Notes under the pieces: generated by a model
The model's input: the letters and a program-made list of their open reading frames with translations, nothing else
What the model was told of the DNA's origin: nothing
The model's database searches: none
Program-made: the position numbers and the translations under genes
Origin: Gluconacetobacter tumulisoli
GTDB lineage: Bacteria; Pseudomonadota; Alphaproteobacteria; Acetobacterales; Acetobacteraceae
NCBI RefSeq assembly: GCF_014174155.1
Contig: NZ_JABEQM010000006.1
Span: 176,397 to 240,396 of the forward strand
Direction of reading: 5' to 3'
DNA length: 64,000 nucleotides
Part shown: in pieces, positions 29,424-39,845 of the stretch
Layout: each line of letters begins with the position of its first letter
Position numbering within the stretch: position 1 is the stretch's first letter

Positions 29424-29621
29424 TCAGCCCGGCTCGGGGTCCGGTGCGCGTTCCACACGCGCGCCGTCCAGCGTCCGCATGGCGCGGGATTCTTCCTGGG
29501 ACTGCCGGTCGCGTTCGGCACGGGTGCGACCGTGCAGGGCCCGGTTTCCGGCCGCGATCTGTGCCTGCTCGGCGCGCGCCTTGCGTTTTCGGACCTGCCG
29601 CAGATTGACGATTTCGGCCAT
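29424..29621 (-). CDS. DUF4169 family small basic protein
   Basis: 65 residues beginning M-A-E-I-V-N-L-R-Q-V-R-K-R-K-A-R-A, the conserved N-terminus of DUF4169. It is strongly charged (Arg, Glu, Gln), likely helical, and without cysteines or a membrane segment. GAGGGTGA precedes the ATG at 29621. Function unknown. It is divergent from the dienelactone hydrolase gene with 38 bases between the starts. Confidence 0.85.
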   Translation of the reverse strand: MAEIVNLRQVRKRKARAEQAQIAAGNRALHGRTRAERDRQSQEESRAMRTLDGARVERAPDPEPG

Positions 29622-29659
29622 GGTTTCACCCTCTTTCACGCAACAGGAGGACCCAGCCC

Positions 29660-30322
29660 ATGGGCACGACCACGACCCTGACCGCGTCGGACGGTCACAC
29701 CCTGTCGGCCTATATGGCCGGCGCGCCGGACGCGCCGCGCGCCCTTGTGGTGATGCAGGAAATTTTTGGTGTCAATCATCACATTCGCGCGGTGTGCGAC
29801 GGCTTCGCGGCAGATGGCTATCGCGTCGTGGCCCCGGCGCTGTTCGACCGGGCGGAACGCGATGTCGAACTGGCGTACGACGCGCAGGGCGTCCAGACCG
29901 GCCTGCGGCTTCGCGCGGCCATCCCGGCCGACAGGACCCTGCTGGACGTGGTGGCGGCCGCCGACGCGCTGGGCGGCGGCAAGGTGGGCATCATCGGCTA
30001 TTGCTGGGGCGGGACCGTGGCCTGGATGGCGGCCGCGCAAACGTCGGCCTTCGCCGCGGCCATCGGATGGTATGGCGGCGGCATCGCGGCGCAGAACGCG
30101 CTGGTTCCGCGATGCCCGGTGCAACTGCATTTCGGCGAGACCGATGGATCGATCCCGCTGTCCGACATCGCGGCCATCCGCGCTGCACATCCCGACGTGG
30201 AAATCCTGACCTATCCGAACGCCGGCCATGGATTCGGCTGTTCCGAGCGTGACAGCTTCAACGCCGCCGCCACGCAACTGGCGCGCATCCGCAGCCTGGC
30301 GTTCCTGGGCCGCCATCTGTAG
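29660..30322 (+). CDS. Dienelactone hydrolase family protein
   Basis: 220 residues with the alpha/beta-hydrolase fold of the DLH family. The nucleophile elbow is G-Y-C-W-G-G (Cys nucleophile), followed by the D-G acid region (E-T-D-G-S) and the catalytic His in N-A-G-H-G-F. Members hydrolyse dienelactones or other small esters; many lie outside aromatic catabolism. AGGAGG-like bases lie upstream (caacaggaggaccc). No aromatic degradation genes are adjacent, so the substrate is open. Confidence 0.88.
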   Translation: MGTTTTLTASDGHTLSAYMAGAPDAPRALVVMQEIFGVNHHIRAVCDGFAADGYRVVAPALFDRAERDVELAYDAQGVQTGLRLRAAIPADRTLLDVVAAADALGGGKVGIIGYCWGGTVAWMAAAQTSAFAAAIGWYGGGIAAQNALVPRCPVQLHFGETDGSIPLSDIAAIRAAHPDVEILTYPNAGHGFGCSERDSFNAAATQLARIRSLAFLGRHL

Positions 30323-30342
30323 GCGGCCCTGTCCAGGTCAGG

Positions 30343-31243
<901 letters not shown>

Positions 31244-31254
<11 letters not shown>

Positions 31255-32020
31255 CGGACCAGACTTTCCGTTTGAGAATGAACGCCAGGACGGCGAGGAA
31301 CAGAAGATAGAGCGTGACCTGAACGCCCAGGCGGTGCCGTTCGGCCAGATGCGGTTGCGCTGCCCAGGCCAGGAAAGTCGTGACGTCGCGCGCTTCCTGC
31401 GCCGTGGTGGCGGTCGTGCCGTCGGCGTACTCCACCTGCCCGTCATGCAGCGGCGGCGGCATGGTGATTTCGGAATTGCTGGCGTACGGGTTGTAGAACG
31501 CGCCGGCATTGGTCGGCACGAAACCCGGCGGGGCCGGTCGGTAGCCGGTCAGCAGCGCATAGATCCGGTCAGGGCCGCCGGGATAGACCAGCGCCAGCCG
31601 CGACTGATCCGGCGGCGGGGTACCGTTGTTGGCGGCAGCGGCGGCCTCGACGCTGGCGAAAGGCTGGCGGAAATGATCGGCCGCGGTGGCCGGGCGCGTG
31701 ACCGGCGCCCCCCGCGCGTCCATGCCGCCCGGCACATGCTGGCTGGCGGCGATCTGGCGCACCTGTTCGTCCGTCAGCCCGATGGATGCCAGGTCTCCGT
31801 AAGTCATGCCGTTCATGGAATGGCAGGCCGAGCACACTTGGGCATAGACCGCATATCCGCGCTGGACCGCCGCCATGTCGAAACGGCCGAGCGGGCCGGC
31901 GAAGCTCCACGTCTGCGGCGTCGCGACCGCATGGCGGCGTTCCTGGCCGTGGGCGGCCCCACCAGGCGCCGCCATCAGGAGTGCGCCGGCTGCGACCGAC
32001 GCCAGAATTGCGGCCCTCAT
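31244..32020 (-). CDS. petC: Cytochrome c1 of the bc1 complex
   Basis: 258 residues. A signal peptide (1-25) is followed by the heme motif C63-S-A-C66-H67 and a candidate Met ligand M187 in E-I-T-M-P-P-P-L. A C-terminal anchor helix lies at about 233-251. It accepts electrons from the Rieske protein in the periplasm and passes them to soluble cytochrome c. Its ATG overlaps the petB stop (ATGA) and its end overlaps mtnP. Confidence 0.95.
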
Positions 32021-33252
32021 GCGCCCGCATCCATGCCGGAGGCGATGCTGTCGGGCAGGATGATCCCGCGCTCCAGCCGTTTTGAAAGCGGCAGCAGCAC
32101 CAGGAAATGCGCGAAATAATAGGCCAGCGCCACGCGCCCCACGATCATCCACCCGCCTTCGGCATGATGCCGCCCGACCAGTCCCAGCAGGATGAAGGAC
32201 ACGACCAGCGCCCCCATGCCCACGCGATAGACCGGGCGATACCGCGCCGAGCGGACCGGCGAGGTATCCAGCCACGGCACCAGGAACAGGACCAGGATCG
32301 ACCCCACCGCGGCCAGCAGGCCGCCGAACTTGGACGGCACGGATTGCAGCATTCCGTAGAACGGCAGGAAATACCACTCTGGCTCGATGTCCGCGGGGGT
32401 GTGGAGCGGATTGGCGGGGCGAAAATTCTCCGCCTCGAACATCAGGCCCGGCAGGAAGAAGACCAGGACGGCGAACAGCAGCGCGAACAGGATCAGCCCG
32501 ACCGCGTCCTTGCTTGTATAATAAGGATGGAAGGTCAGCGTGTCGCGCGGGCCCTTCGGCTCGACCCCCATGGGGTTGTTCGATCCCGTGACGTGCAGGG
32601 CGGCGACATGCAGGACGACCACGCCCAGCACCGCGAACGCCAGCACGAAATGCAGGACGAAGAAACGATGCAGCGACACGTCGCCGGGCGCGTCCCCGCC
32701 CTGGAGGAAATGCTCCAGCCACGGGCCGATCGCGGGAATGGCGTCCACAGCTTTGCCCGCGACGTCGGCACCCCAGTACGACATCTGCCCCCACGGCAGG
32801 ACGTAGCCCGCGAACGCGGTGAACATCACCATGACCAGCAGCAGCAGTCCCGTCAGCCACAGCACCTCGCGCGGGCGCTTGTACGATCCGTAATACAGGC
32901 CGCGAAACAGATGGACGTAGAGCGCCGCCAGGAACAGGCTGGCGCCCGTGACATGGATGGAACGCAACAGCCAGCCGCTGGGCAACTGGCGTTCGATCGC
33001 CTCGACCGAGGCAAAGGCGCCGCCGGCGGTTGGCGTATAGTTCACCGCCAGGAAGATGCCGGTCGCCAGCATCACCAGCAGCACGACCGTCAGGATCGCG
33101 CCGAAATTCCACAGCCCGTTCAGGTTTCTGGGCGTGGGATAGTCGATATATTCCTGCCGGAAGCCCGATACGACCGGAAGGCGGGCATCCAGCCACGCGG
33201 CCGCCCCCCCGCCCTTTCCGTCCGTCACGTCACCGGAACCCGCGTCCGTCAT
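32017..33252 (-). CDS. petB: Cytochrome b of the bc1 complex
   Basis: 411 residues with eight membrane helices, the quinol-site P-E-W-Y motif and paired heme-ligand histidines. It oxidises ubiquinol in the membrane together with a Rieske protein and cytochrome c1. In most alphaproteobacteria the Rieske gene (petA) lies directly upstream; here the upstream neighbour is the divergent hemF and no Rieske gene fits in the 186-base gap. petC and mtnP follow in the same transcript. Confidence 0.96.
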   Translation of the reverse strand: MTDAGSGDVTDGKGGGAAAWLDARLPVVSGFRQEYIDYPTPRNLNGLWNFGAILTVVLLVMLATGIFLAVNYTPTAGGAFASVEAIERQLPSGWLLRSIHVTGASLFLAALYVHLFRGLYYGSYKRPREVLWLTGLLLLVMVMFTAFAGYVLPWGQMSYWGADVAGKAVDAIPAIGPWLEHFLQGGDAPGDVSLHRFFVLHFVLAFAVLGVVVLHVAALHVTGSNNPMGVEPKGPRDTLTFHPYYTSKDAVGLILFALLFAVLVFFLPGLMFEAENFRPANPLHTPADIEPEWYFLPFYGMLQSVPSKFGGLLAAVGSILVLFLVPWLDTSPVRSARYRPVYRVGMGALVVSFILLGLVGRHHAEGGWMIVGRVALAYYFAHFLVLLPLSKRLERGIILPDSIASGMDAGA

Positions 33253-33438
33253 CCATCCATCCTTCCGTGCCGTTCCCGCGCTTGCGGGCCGGCGCGTTTA
33301 CCCATCCGCCCGGCGGTCGCCCGGGCGGCCGGCCGCCTTCGCCCTCCTTACCGGCGAGGCACCCCTTCTTGCAATCGTCCGCGCAAACAGGCACCCGTAG
33401 GGCCACCGACCGACGCAGACGCAGAAGATGGCCCGACG

Positions 33439-34341
33439 ATGACAGCACCCCGCGCGCCCGTACCCCATGATGGCCTGAAGGACGAGGCCCGGGCCTGGTT
33501 CGAAAGCCTGCGCGACCGGATCTGTTCCGCCTTCGAACGAATCGAGGACGACGCCGGCGACGTCCAGACGCTGCCGCGCCGGATGCAGGCCGGCCGCTTC
33601 GAACGCCAGGCCTGGGATCGGACGAACGATGACGGAACGCCGGGCGGCGGCGGCGTCATCAGCCTGATGCGCGGGCGGGTGTTCGAAAAGGTCGGCGTCA
33701 ACGTATCGACCGTATCGGGTGTCTTCAGCCCCGAATTCCGCGCCACCATCCCCGGCGCCGCAGACGATCCGCGCTTCTTCGCGACAGGCATCAGTCTTGT
33801 CGCCCATATGTGCAGTCCGCTGGTGCCGGCCGCGCATTTCAATACCCGCATGATCATCACGACCCGGGGCTGGTTCGGCGGCGGCGGCGACATTACCCCC
33901 ATGTTCCCCGACAGCGCCGCGGCCCAGGCCGACGCCGCACGGTTCCATGACGGGTTCCGCCTGGCCTGCGACCGCCATGACCCGACCTATTACCCACGTT
34001 TCAAGGAGTGGTGTGACCGCTATTTCTTCCTGCCGCATCGCGGCGAGGCGCGCGGCCTGGGCGGCATCTTCTACGACCGGCTGGACAGCGGGGATGTCGG
34101 GACCGATTTCGCCTTCACCCGCGATGTGGGGCTGGCGTTCCTCCAGACCTATCCGGCCATCGTGCGCAAACGCATGGCCGAACGCTGGACGCCCGAGCAG
34201 CGCGAGGCGCAACTGGTGCGGCGTGGACGATACGTGGAATTCAACCTGATCCATGATCGCGGGACGCTGTTCGGCCTGAAGACCGGCGGAAACACCGAGG
34301 CGATCCTCATGAGTCTTCCCCCCGAAGTCCGCTGGCCGTAA
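33439..34341 (+). CDS. hemF: Oxygen-dependent coproporphyrinogen III oxidase
   Basis: 300 residues, the usual HemF length. The family signature region R-G-W-F-G-G-G-G-D-I-T-P and F-E-K-V-G-V-N-V-S are present. It converts coproporphyrinogen III to protoporphyrinogen IX using oxygen. The ATG at 33439 has AGAAG upstream; the open frame to the left of it has no homology and overlaps petB antisense. Placement opposite petBC links heme supply with cytochrome assembly. Confidence 0.96.
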   Translation: MTAPRAPVPHDGLKDEARAWFESLRDRICSAFERIEDDAGDVQTLPRRMQAGRFERQAWDRTNDDGTPGGGGVISLMRGRVFEKVGVNVSTVSGVFSPEFRATIPGAADDPRFFATGISLVAHMCSPLVPAAHFNTRMIITTRGWFGGGGDITPMFPDSAAAQADAARFHDGFRLACDRHDPTYYPRFKEWCDRYFFLPHRGEARGLGGIFYDRLDSGDVGTDFAFTRDVGLAFLQTYPAIVRKRMAERWTPEQREAQLVRRGRYVEFNLIHDRGTLFGLKTGGNTEAILMSLPPEVRWP

Positions 34342-34500
34342 AGTCCGCGCCAGCGCCACCGTGCGGGCCCGACGCCTGCCATAGACTTGCCCCATTCCGG
34401 CGCCAGACAGGCGGCCGGACCGGCCCTTGCCACGGAGTTCCCGATTTTGCCGTCTGCCCGACCCGCCGACTTCGTTTTCAAACTGTCCGGCCGGGCATAG

Positions 34501-35595
34501 ATGACATTGCGCCGTCGACATTTCCTGGCCTCCGCCGGACTGGCGCTCGCCACGGGCATGCCCCGGGCGCATGCGTTCGAACGGATGGTGCAGATCGCCA
34601 GCGTGATGCCCGCCGGCAATACCATTCCCGACCCGACCCTGCTGGTGGCCGGCAATGCCGAAAGCACGGCCGGCAGATGGAGCGCCGTGCTGTCCCCCGC
34701 CCTGATGCAGGGGCTGGAGGCTCCGGCGCCGCTGACGATCCACATGACCAGCGGGCAGGACGGCGTCACCGGCGCCAATCTTTTCGATACCCAGACCGTT
34801 CCGGACGGGACGACGGCCCTGCTGGTGCCCGGCGCGGCCCTGGTGGCGTCTCTGGCCGGCGATCCGCGCGTCCATTTCGATTTCGGACGCTGGGTTCCCC
34901 TGATGCTCAGCCTAGTGTCGCCCGTCGTCGTGGGACGCGCGGACCTGCATCGCAGCTTCCGCGACCTGGTGCGCGACAGGCCCGTGCGCGTCGCCGTATC
35001 GTCCTATACCGGGATCGAACTGGCCAGCCTGCTGGCCATGGCGGTCTTCGGCCTGCGCCCTGTTCCCGTCGCGGGATTCGCCAACCGGACGGACGCGCTG
35101 GCCGCCTTGCGCGACGGCAAGGTCGACGTCGTCCAGGTTTCCGATCCCCTGTCGCCGGACGATCTGGCCGCGCTGTTCGACGGCCTGGGACAGGACGGGA
35201 TGGCGCCCCTCTTTACCCTGTCGGACACCGTGCGCGTCACCCGCCACGGCCAGGCGGTCCCCACCCTGGCCGAACGCTTCGTCCAGGAACGCGGACACGC
35301 TCCGACCAGCATGGTCTATGACGCGTGGAAAGTCGTCGCGGCTGCCGCCTCGCTGGATGTCGCGCTGGTGCTTCCGATGCTGACCCCGCCGGCGCAGGTC
35401 GCGGGATGGCGGCATGCCGCCGACGTCGCCACCGCCAGCAGCGCCGTGGAGGCCCTGGTAGACGGCCGCGGGCGCAAACTGGTCAGCGGACCGGATTGCG
35501 GACCTCATTTGCGGGAAATGACTGGTGAGATCCAGGCCATCCTGACCCTGCGCCGCTGGCTGGCAACTCATTCCCCGGAATGGCGGCTGGGATAG
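34501..35595 (+). CDS. Tat-exported TctC/Bug-like protein of unknown role
   Basis: 364 residues with a twin-arginine signal (R-R-R-H-F-L-A-S-A-G) and a mature part that looks like a tripartite-tricarboxylate (TctC/Bug) type binding fold, with alternating Val-rich strands and a D-V-V-Q-V-S segment. The match to that family is weak and I rate it as inference. No TctA or TctB membrane partner lies nearby. It follows hemF after 159 bases and stands alone before HutD. Nothing in the sequence fixes its ligand. Confidence 0.6.
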   Translation: MTLRRRHFLASAGLALATGMPRAHAFERMVQIASVMPAGNTIPDPTLLVAGNAESTAGRWSAVLSPALMQGLEAPAPLTIHMTSGQDGVTGANLFDTQTVPDGTTALLVPGAALVASLAGDPRVHFDFGRWVPLMLSLVSPVVVGRADLHRSFRDLVRDRPVRVAVSSYTGIELASLLAMAVFGLRPVPVAGFANRTDALAALRDGKVDVVQVSDPLSPDDLAALFDGLGQDGMAPLFTLSDTVRVTRHGQAVPTLAERFVQERGHAPTSMVYDAWKVVAAAASLDVALVLPMLTPPAQVAGWRHAADVATASSAVEALVDGRGRKLVSGPDCGPHLREMTGEIQAILTLRRWLATHSPEWRLG

Positions 35596-35802
35596 CCAGC
35601 CCCCAGCGGTCCTCTTTCCCGCCCGTCATTTCTGCCGTCGGTAACCTGCAGGGGTTAAGCCGGTCGGTACGGTTGCCTATACATCTCCATACAGATAATC
35701 TCCTGATCGGAATGATCGCGACAGGATCGCAGCCGCCGTTGGGCCGCCGCAGATGCATGAGGATTTCGACATGATGCACCCGATCATGCAGGCTCCATCG
35801 TC

Positions 35803-36381
35803 ATGAAAATCTACCGATCGTCGGACTACCGCCGGATGAAATGGAAGAATGGCGGCGGAGAAACCGCGGAAATCGCGGTGTTCCCCGCGCATGCGACAAT
35901 GGATGATTTCGCCTGGCGCATCAGCATGGCGACCGTTTCATCGAACGGTCCGTTTTCTATTTTTGCCGATTGTGACAGGACATTGTCGATCCTGTCCGGA
36001 GAGGGCATGACCCTGGCATGTGCCGATCGGGCCGCGACATACCTGACGACCGATAGCGCGCCGTACGCGTTTCCCGCCGATGCTGCCACGACGGCGACGC
36101 TGGCGGATGACCGGGTGACCGACCTGAATGTCATGACCCGCCGTACGGTCATGTCCCATTCCGTGACGCGCATGACCGTTGACGGCGAAATCGACATACA
36201 GGCGGCGGATGGATCCGTCGTCCTGTTCTGCCATGATGGCCGGATGGCCGTAACGGTCGACGGTACCGTCGCCAGCCTCGCCCCGCAGGATTGCGCAGTT
36301 GTCGACGACATGGGCCGACGTCCCCTGGTTCTATCCGGAAAAGCATCGTTTTTCGTGATAAGATTTAACGAAATTTCATAA
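35803..36381 (+). CDS. HutD/Ves family protein
   Basis: 192 residues of the cupin-like HutD family: Y-R-x-M-x-W-K-N-G-G-G-E-T near the N-terminus and F-A-W-R-I-S-M-A-T-V-x-x-x-G-P-F-S. HutD often accompanies histidine-use genes but its reaction is unknown. No other hut gene is adjacent. It lies 120 bases before an MFS gene on the same strand and may be co-transcribed with it. The plus-strand pair sits beside the methylated-amine operon of the minus strand. Confidence 0.88.
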   Translation: MKIYRSSDYRRMKWKNGGGETAEIAVFPAHATMDDFAWRISMATVSSNGPFSIFADCDRTLSILSGEGMTLACADRAATYLTTDSAPYAFPADAATTATLADDRVTDLNVMTRRTVMSHSVTRMTVDGEIDIQAADGSVVLFCHDGRMAVTVDGTVASLAPQDCAVVDDMGRRPLVLSGKASFFVIRFNEIS

Positions 36382-36501
36382 TAAAGGTATTTTTCGGCCG
36401 GCAGTTGCGGGTCGAGGCATCGTGACGGATTGTGTTTCCACAGGGGCACCGCAATAGTGACGGCCGGCGCTCATGCCCCCTGTCGGAAATACGGAAATTC
36501 G

Positions 36502-37773
36502 ATGGTCCTTACATCGTTGACGCGCGGGTCGCGGCGTTATCGCTTTCTTGTCATCGGGCTTCTGGTCTGTGCGGGTTGCATCGCCTATGTCGACCGGACG
36601 GCGCTGTCGATCGCCAATCTGGAAATCGCCCACGATTTCGGATTGTCCTATTCCACGCTGGGTCTTTTGCTGTCGTCCATCGCCTGGGTCTACATGATCG
36701 CGCAGATCCCGGCGGGGATGCTGGCCGATCGTCTGCCGGCGCGGTGGCTGCTGTTCGTCAGTCTTCTGTCATGGGGGGCGGCCCAGGCCCTGTGCGGCGC
36801 CGCGGGCGGCGTCACGGGGCTGCTGATCGGCCGTTGCGCCCTCGGCATTGGCGAGGCGCCGCTGTTCCTGGCGGGAACGCGGGTCATCACGCAATGGTTC
36901 GACGAATCCGAGCGTGCGACACCCATCGGGCTGTTCAACGCCTCGGCCGCATTCGGGCAGACCATTTCCCCTGCCATTCTCAGCTTCATCATGGTGCGTT
37001 GGGGATGGCATGCGATGTTCATGTCGATCGGCGTGGCCAGCGCCATCATGGGCGTCATCTGGGTGGTGTTCTATCGCGATCCGGAAGCGGCAGGATCGCC
37101 ATCACCTGGATCGGCCTCGGACGTCACGCCGGCTCCGCATGGCGTGACGTTCTATCTGCGGCACCTGCTGGCGCAGCCCACGGCATGGGCCATGGCGGTG
37201 GGGTTCATGGGGGTCATCTACCTGATGTGGCTGTATTCGGCGTGGCTACCGACCTATCTGCGGACGGTGCAGCATTTCTCGACCGAGGAAGCGGGCTACC
37301 TGTCCACTATTCCGCAACTTTGTGGTTTTATCGGGGGATTGTGCGGAGGCGTCGTCGTCGATGGGCTAGCCCGCCGTGGGCTGTCACCCATCCTGTCCTG
37401 CCGCCGCCCGCTGGTCTGGTCGCTGTACGTCGCCGCGGTCGCGACGATGGTCGCCGGGATCACCGGCAATCCCTGGCTGTCGCTGGCCGTCATGTCCGTG
37501 GCCCTGTTCGCGGTCGGGCTGGCCATGACCTGCGGCTGGACGCTGGGTACCGTCGTGGTGACAGAGGACGCTGTAGCGACGATGGAAGCCTTCCAGAATG
37601 TTGGCGGATCGGTCGGCGGAGCCATGGCGCCGATCATCACCGGTGTCGCGGTCCAAGCCACCGGGTCCTTCCTGTGCGCCCTGCTGATCGCGGGCGCGAT
37701 CGCAGCGGGATGCGCCCTGGTTTATATCCTGGGGGTGCGCCGGCCGATCGATTTTGACGACGGCGCGGTCTGA
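36502..37773 (+). CDS. MFS transporter (anion:cation symporter type)
   Basis: 423 residues with 12 membrane segments. The D-R-x-x-L-S-I-A-N start of helix 1 and the G-x-x-x-D-R-L-P-A-R-W loop between helices 2 and 3 fit the ACS group of the major facilitator superfamily, which takes up organic acids such as glucarate or tartrate. ATG 36502 has GGAAAT upstream; earlier in-frame starts add a non-homologous Cys-rich stretch. Substrate unknown. A decayed IS630 copy follows directly. Confidence 0.85.
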   Translation: MVLTSLTRGSRRYRFLVIGLLVCAGCIAYVDRTALSIANLEIAHDFGLSYSTLGLLLSSIAWVYMIAQIPAGMLADRLPARWLLFVSLLSWGAAQALCGAAGGVTGLLIGRCALGIGEAPLFLAGTRVITQWFDESERATPIGLFNASAAFGQTISPAILSFIMVRWGWHAMFMSIGVASAIMGVIWVVFYRDPEAAGSPSPGSASDVTPAPHGVTFYLRHLLAQPTAWAMAVGFMGVIYLMWLYSAWLPTYLRTVQHFSTEEAGYLSTIPQLCGFIGGLCGGVVVDGLARRGLSPILSCRRPLVWSLYVAAVATMVAGITGNPWLSLAVMSVALFAVGLAMTCGWTLGTVVVTEDAVATMEAFQNVGGSVGGAMAPIITGVAVQATGSFLCALLIAGAIAAGCALVYILGVRRPIDFDDGAV

Positions 37774-37799
37774 TACCAACGGCCATAGGCATTGACCTG

Positions 37800-38411
37800 T
37801 GATGTGATCGACACCGTCAAAGACGGTGTTGGACAGCCAGTTGGCCCATAGGAACTGCCAGATATTCTCGACCGGATTCAGTTCGGGAGCGCGGGACGGC
37901 AGGAAGATCAGGCTGACGTTGCGCAGCATTTTGAGCTTGGGCGCGGTATGCTACCCGGCGCGATCGGGCAGGACGACGGCGTGGGCACCGCAGGCGACGC
38001 AGCGCGAGATTTCCTCGACGTGGAGTTGCATGCTGGCGGTGCCAATGAACGGCAGCGCCAGGGCGGCGGCCTTGCCGCGCGCAGGGCAGATGCCCCGAAC
38101 AGCCAGGCATTCTCATAGCGCTGATCGGCCGGTTGGCGTGGCCGCGTGCCGCGCCTGGCCCATTGTCGGACGATGCCGTTCTTCTGGTCCGCCTCGACCA
38201 AGGCCTTCAATTCGGTCTGCTGTGCGACAGTCAGACGGCAGGCTGGCCCCATATGCTGATGGTCGCGCAGACCATCGGGTCCTTCGGCGTTGAAGCGGTG
38301 AACCCAGTCTCGCAATGTCTGGCGGTCCATACCACCTACACGGGCCGCATCCGTCCGGCTGGACCCGTCACGGATCGCCGCCAGGGCCGGAAGCGGAAGC
38401 CGAATAGCCAT
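37800..38411 (-). pseudogene. Decayed IS630-family transposase
   Basis: The N-terminal helix-turn-helix part is open from 38411 (A-I-R-D-G-S-S-R-T-D-A-A-R). It jumps from T-E-L-K-A-L-V-E-A straight to D-Q-K-N-G-I-V-R-Q-W, which are about 90 residues apart in intact IS630 proteins, so a block is deleted. After N-A-W-L-F-G-A the frame shifts. In the third frame the Trp of the conserved D-R-A-G-W-H motif is a stop (TAG at 37951-37953). The C-terminal part P-E-L-N-P-V-E-N-I-W remains. It cannot make a working transposase. No clear terminal repeats are seen. Confidence 0.85.
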
Positions 38412-38559
38412 CCCGGAGCTTAACCGCTCTCGTCACCAGCCAGATCCTCTCCAAATCAAGAGAATCAGAGCAGGCGCCGCTCGTCACTTCACACACGAGT
38501 CAGTGGCTACGTCCTTTGGTATGAGCGACGGATCGGGGCGTGGTGAACGTTCCCGCCTG

Positions 38560-39786
38560 TCAGCCTCGTGCAAAGGACAAACGCGCGTCGCTCTGGCGCA
38601 GGGCACGGGCTATGGCGGGCATGCAGGCCGGAACCAGCATGATGCAGGACAGGACTCCGGCAAAACCCAGCATGTGATAGGATCCGTGATCCACGATCAG
38701 GCCGCCGATCGGCGCGCCGATCGCATAGGCGATCCGATCGCACCCACCGCCCAGCGTGCCGACGCGGCCGCCGCGATCCAGCACCGCCGCCGCGCCCAGC
38801 AGGTAGGCATAGGCAATCATGACGAAGATCCAGTACAATACCACCCCCGCGCAATAGCTTGCGGTATTCCACGCCAGGGCCGTCAGCATGCATGACAGGC
38901 CCGTCCCCAGGATGCCCGCCACCAGCGGCACGACGCGGTTGACCCGGCCGGCGATGGCCGCCCCGAGCATGTTCGCAAAGAACCCCAGCACGATCCCTAC
39001 CGAGGACAAGGTGACGATGACGCCTTCGGGGACATGGATCGCGCGGCCGATATTATCGGCGAACGACCAGACGATGCTGGAACCGACGGAATATCCCGTC
39101 CACATCGCCAAAAGCAGGAACGCCCCCCACCCCAGGCTGTCCCTTCCCCCCGCGGCCTCGCGGAACGAGGGGGGGACCGTATCCCCCAGATAGGACAGGA
39201 ACGGCGCCAGCAGGCAGGATACAGCGGCGATGCTCAGGAACGGTCCCAGCGGTCCGAACAAGGCGGCCCCCCACGGCAGCGTCATTATCGTGCCAACCAG
39301 AACGATCAGGCCGCCCCCACAGGCCAGGGAATAGACGCGATCGGGATTGTCGGCACCCGATGCGCCGGCGATGAAGGCGGAAAAGATGATCCCATATCCC
39401 GTCCCGCCAACGATGGCGCATCCCCACAGCCACGGCAGCCAGGGCGGGCCGACATAGATCAGCACATGCCCGATGCTGATCAGTGCCGCCCCCAGGACCG
39501 CCCGACGTCCGTAGGACAGGCGCCGCAGCAGCGGCAGCATGGCCACCATCGCGATCGACAGCGACAGGATCTCGAAAAACCCGAACATGCCGGCGCTGCT
39601 GGCCGAAATGTGGAACCGGTCGATCAGCGCGCTGATCTGGAACGGCATGGTCGAGGACCCCAGATGCGACACGCCGGACGCGATGCAGGCACCGATCACC
39701 AGCCGCAGGTCGGTCGGGGTGGCGACGGCGGCCTGGTCCAGTACGGCGAAGTCCGGTGTCTCGATTTCCATTGTCGTTCCCATCAT
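38560..39786 (-). CDS. MFS transporter, last gene of the methylated-amine operon
   Basis: Up to 408 residues with 12 membrane segments, rich in Gly and Ala. No strong match to a named MFS group is visible. It lies 59 bases after dmmC on the same strand and is the natural permease candidate for dimethylamine or methylamine, or an exporter for a by-product; this is inference from position. ATG codons at 39786 and 39771 are possible; the second has GGGAACG upstream. The IS630 remnant lies just beyond its end. Confidence 0.8.
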   Translation of the reverse strand: MMGTTMEIETPDFAVLDQAAVATPTDLRLVIGACIASGVSHLGSSTMPFQISALIDRFHISASSAGMFGFFEILSLSIAMVAMLPLLRRLSYGRRAVLGAALISIGHVLIYVGPPWLPWLWGCAIVGGTGYGIIFSAFIAGASGADNPDRVYSLACGGGLIVLVGTIMTLPWGAALFGPLGPFLSIAAVSCLLAPFLSYLGDTVPPSFREAAGGRDSLGWGAFLLLAMWTGYSVGSSIVWSFADNIGRAIHVPEGVIVTLSSVGIVLGFFANMLGAAIAGRVNRVVPLVAGILGTGLSCMLTALAWNTASYCAGVVLYWIFVMIAYAYLLGAAAVLDRGGRVGTLGGGCDRIAYAIGAPIGGLIVDHGSYHMLGFAGVLSCIMLVPACMPAIARALRQSDARLSFARG

Positions 39787-39845
39787 GAAGACCGCCCTGA
39801 TGACGGACCGGCTGCCCGGATTGCGATCGTTCGTCGTGCCCCCGG

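Noticed and set aside
36432..37757. A second long plus-strand frame overlapping the ACS-type MFS gene
   Set aside because: The MFS frame has 12 clean membrane helices; the other frame is a shifted shadow rich in Arg and His.
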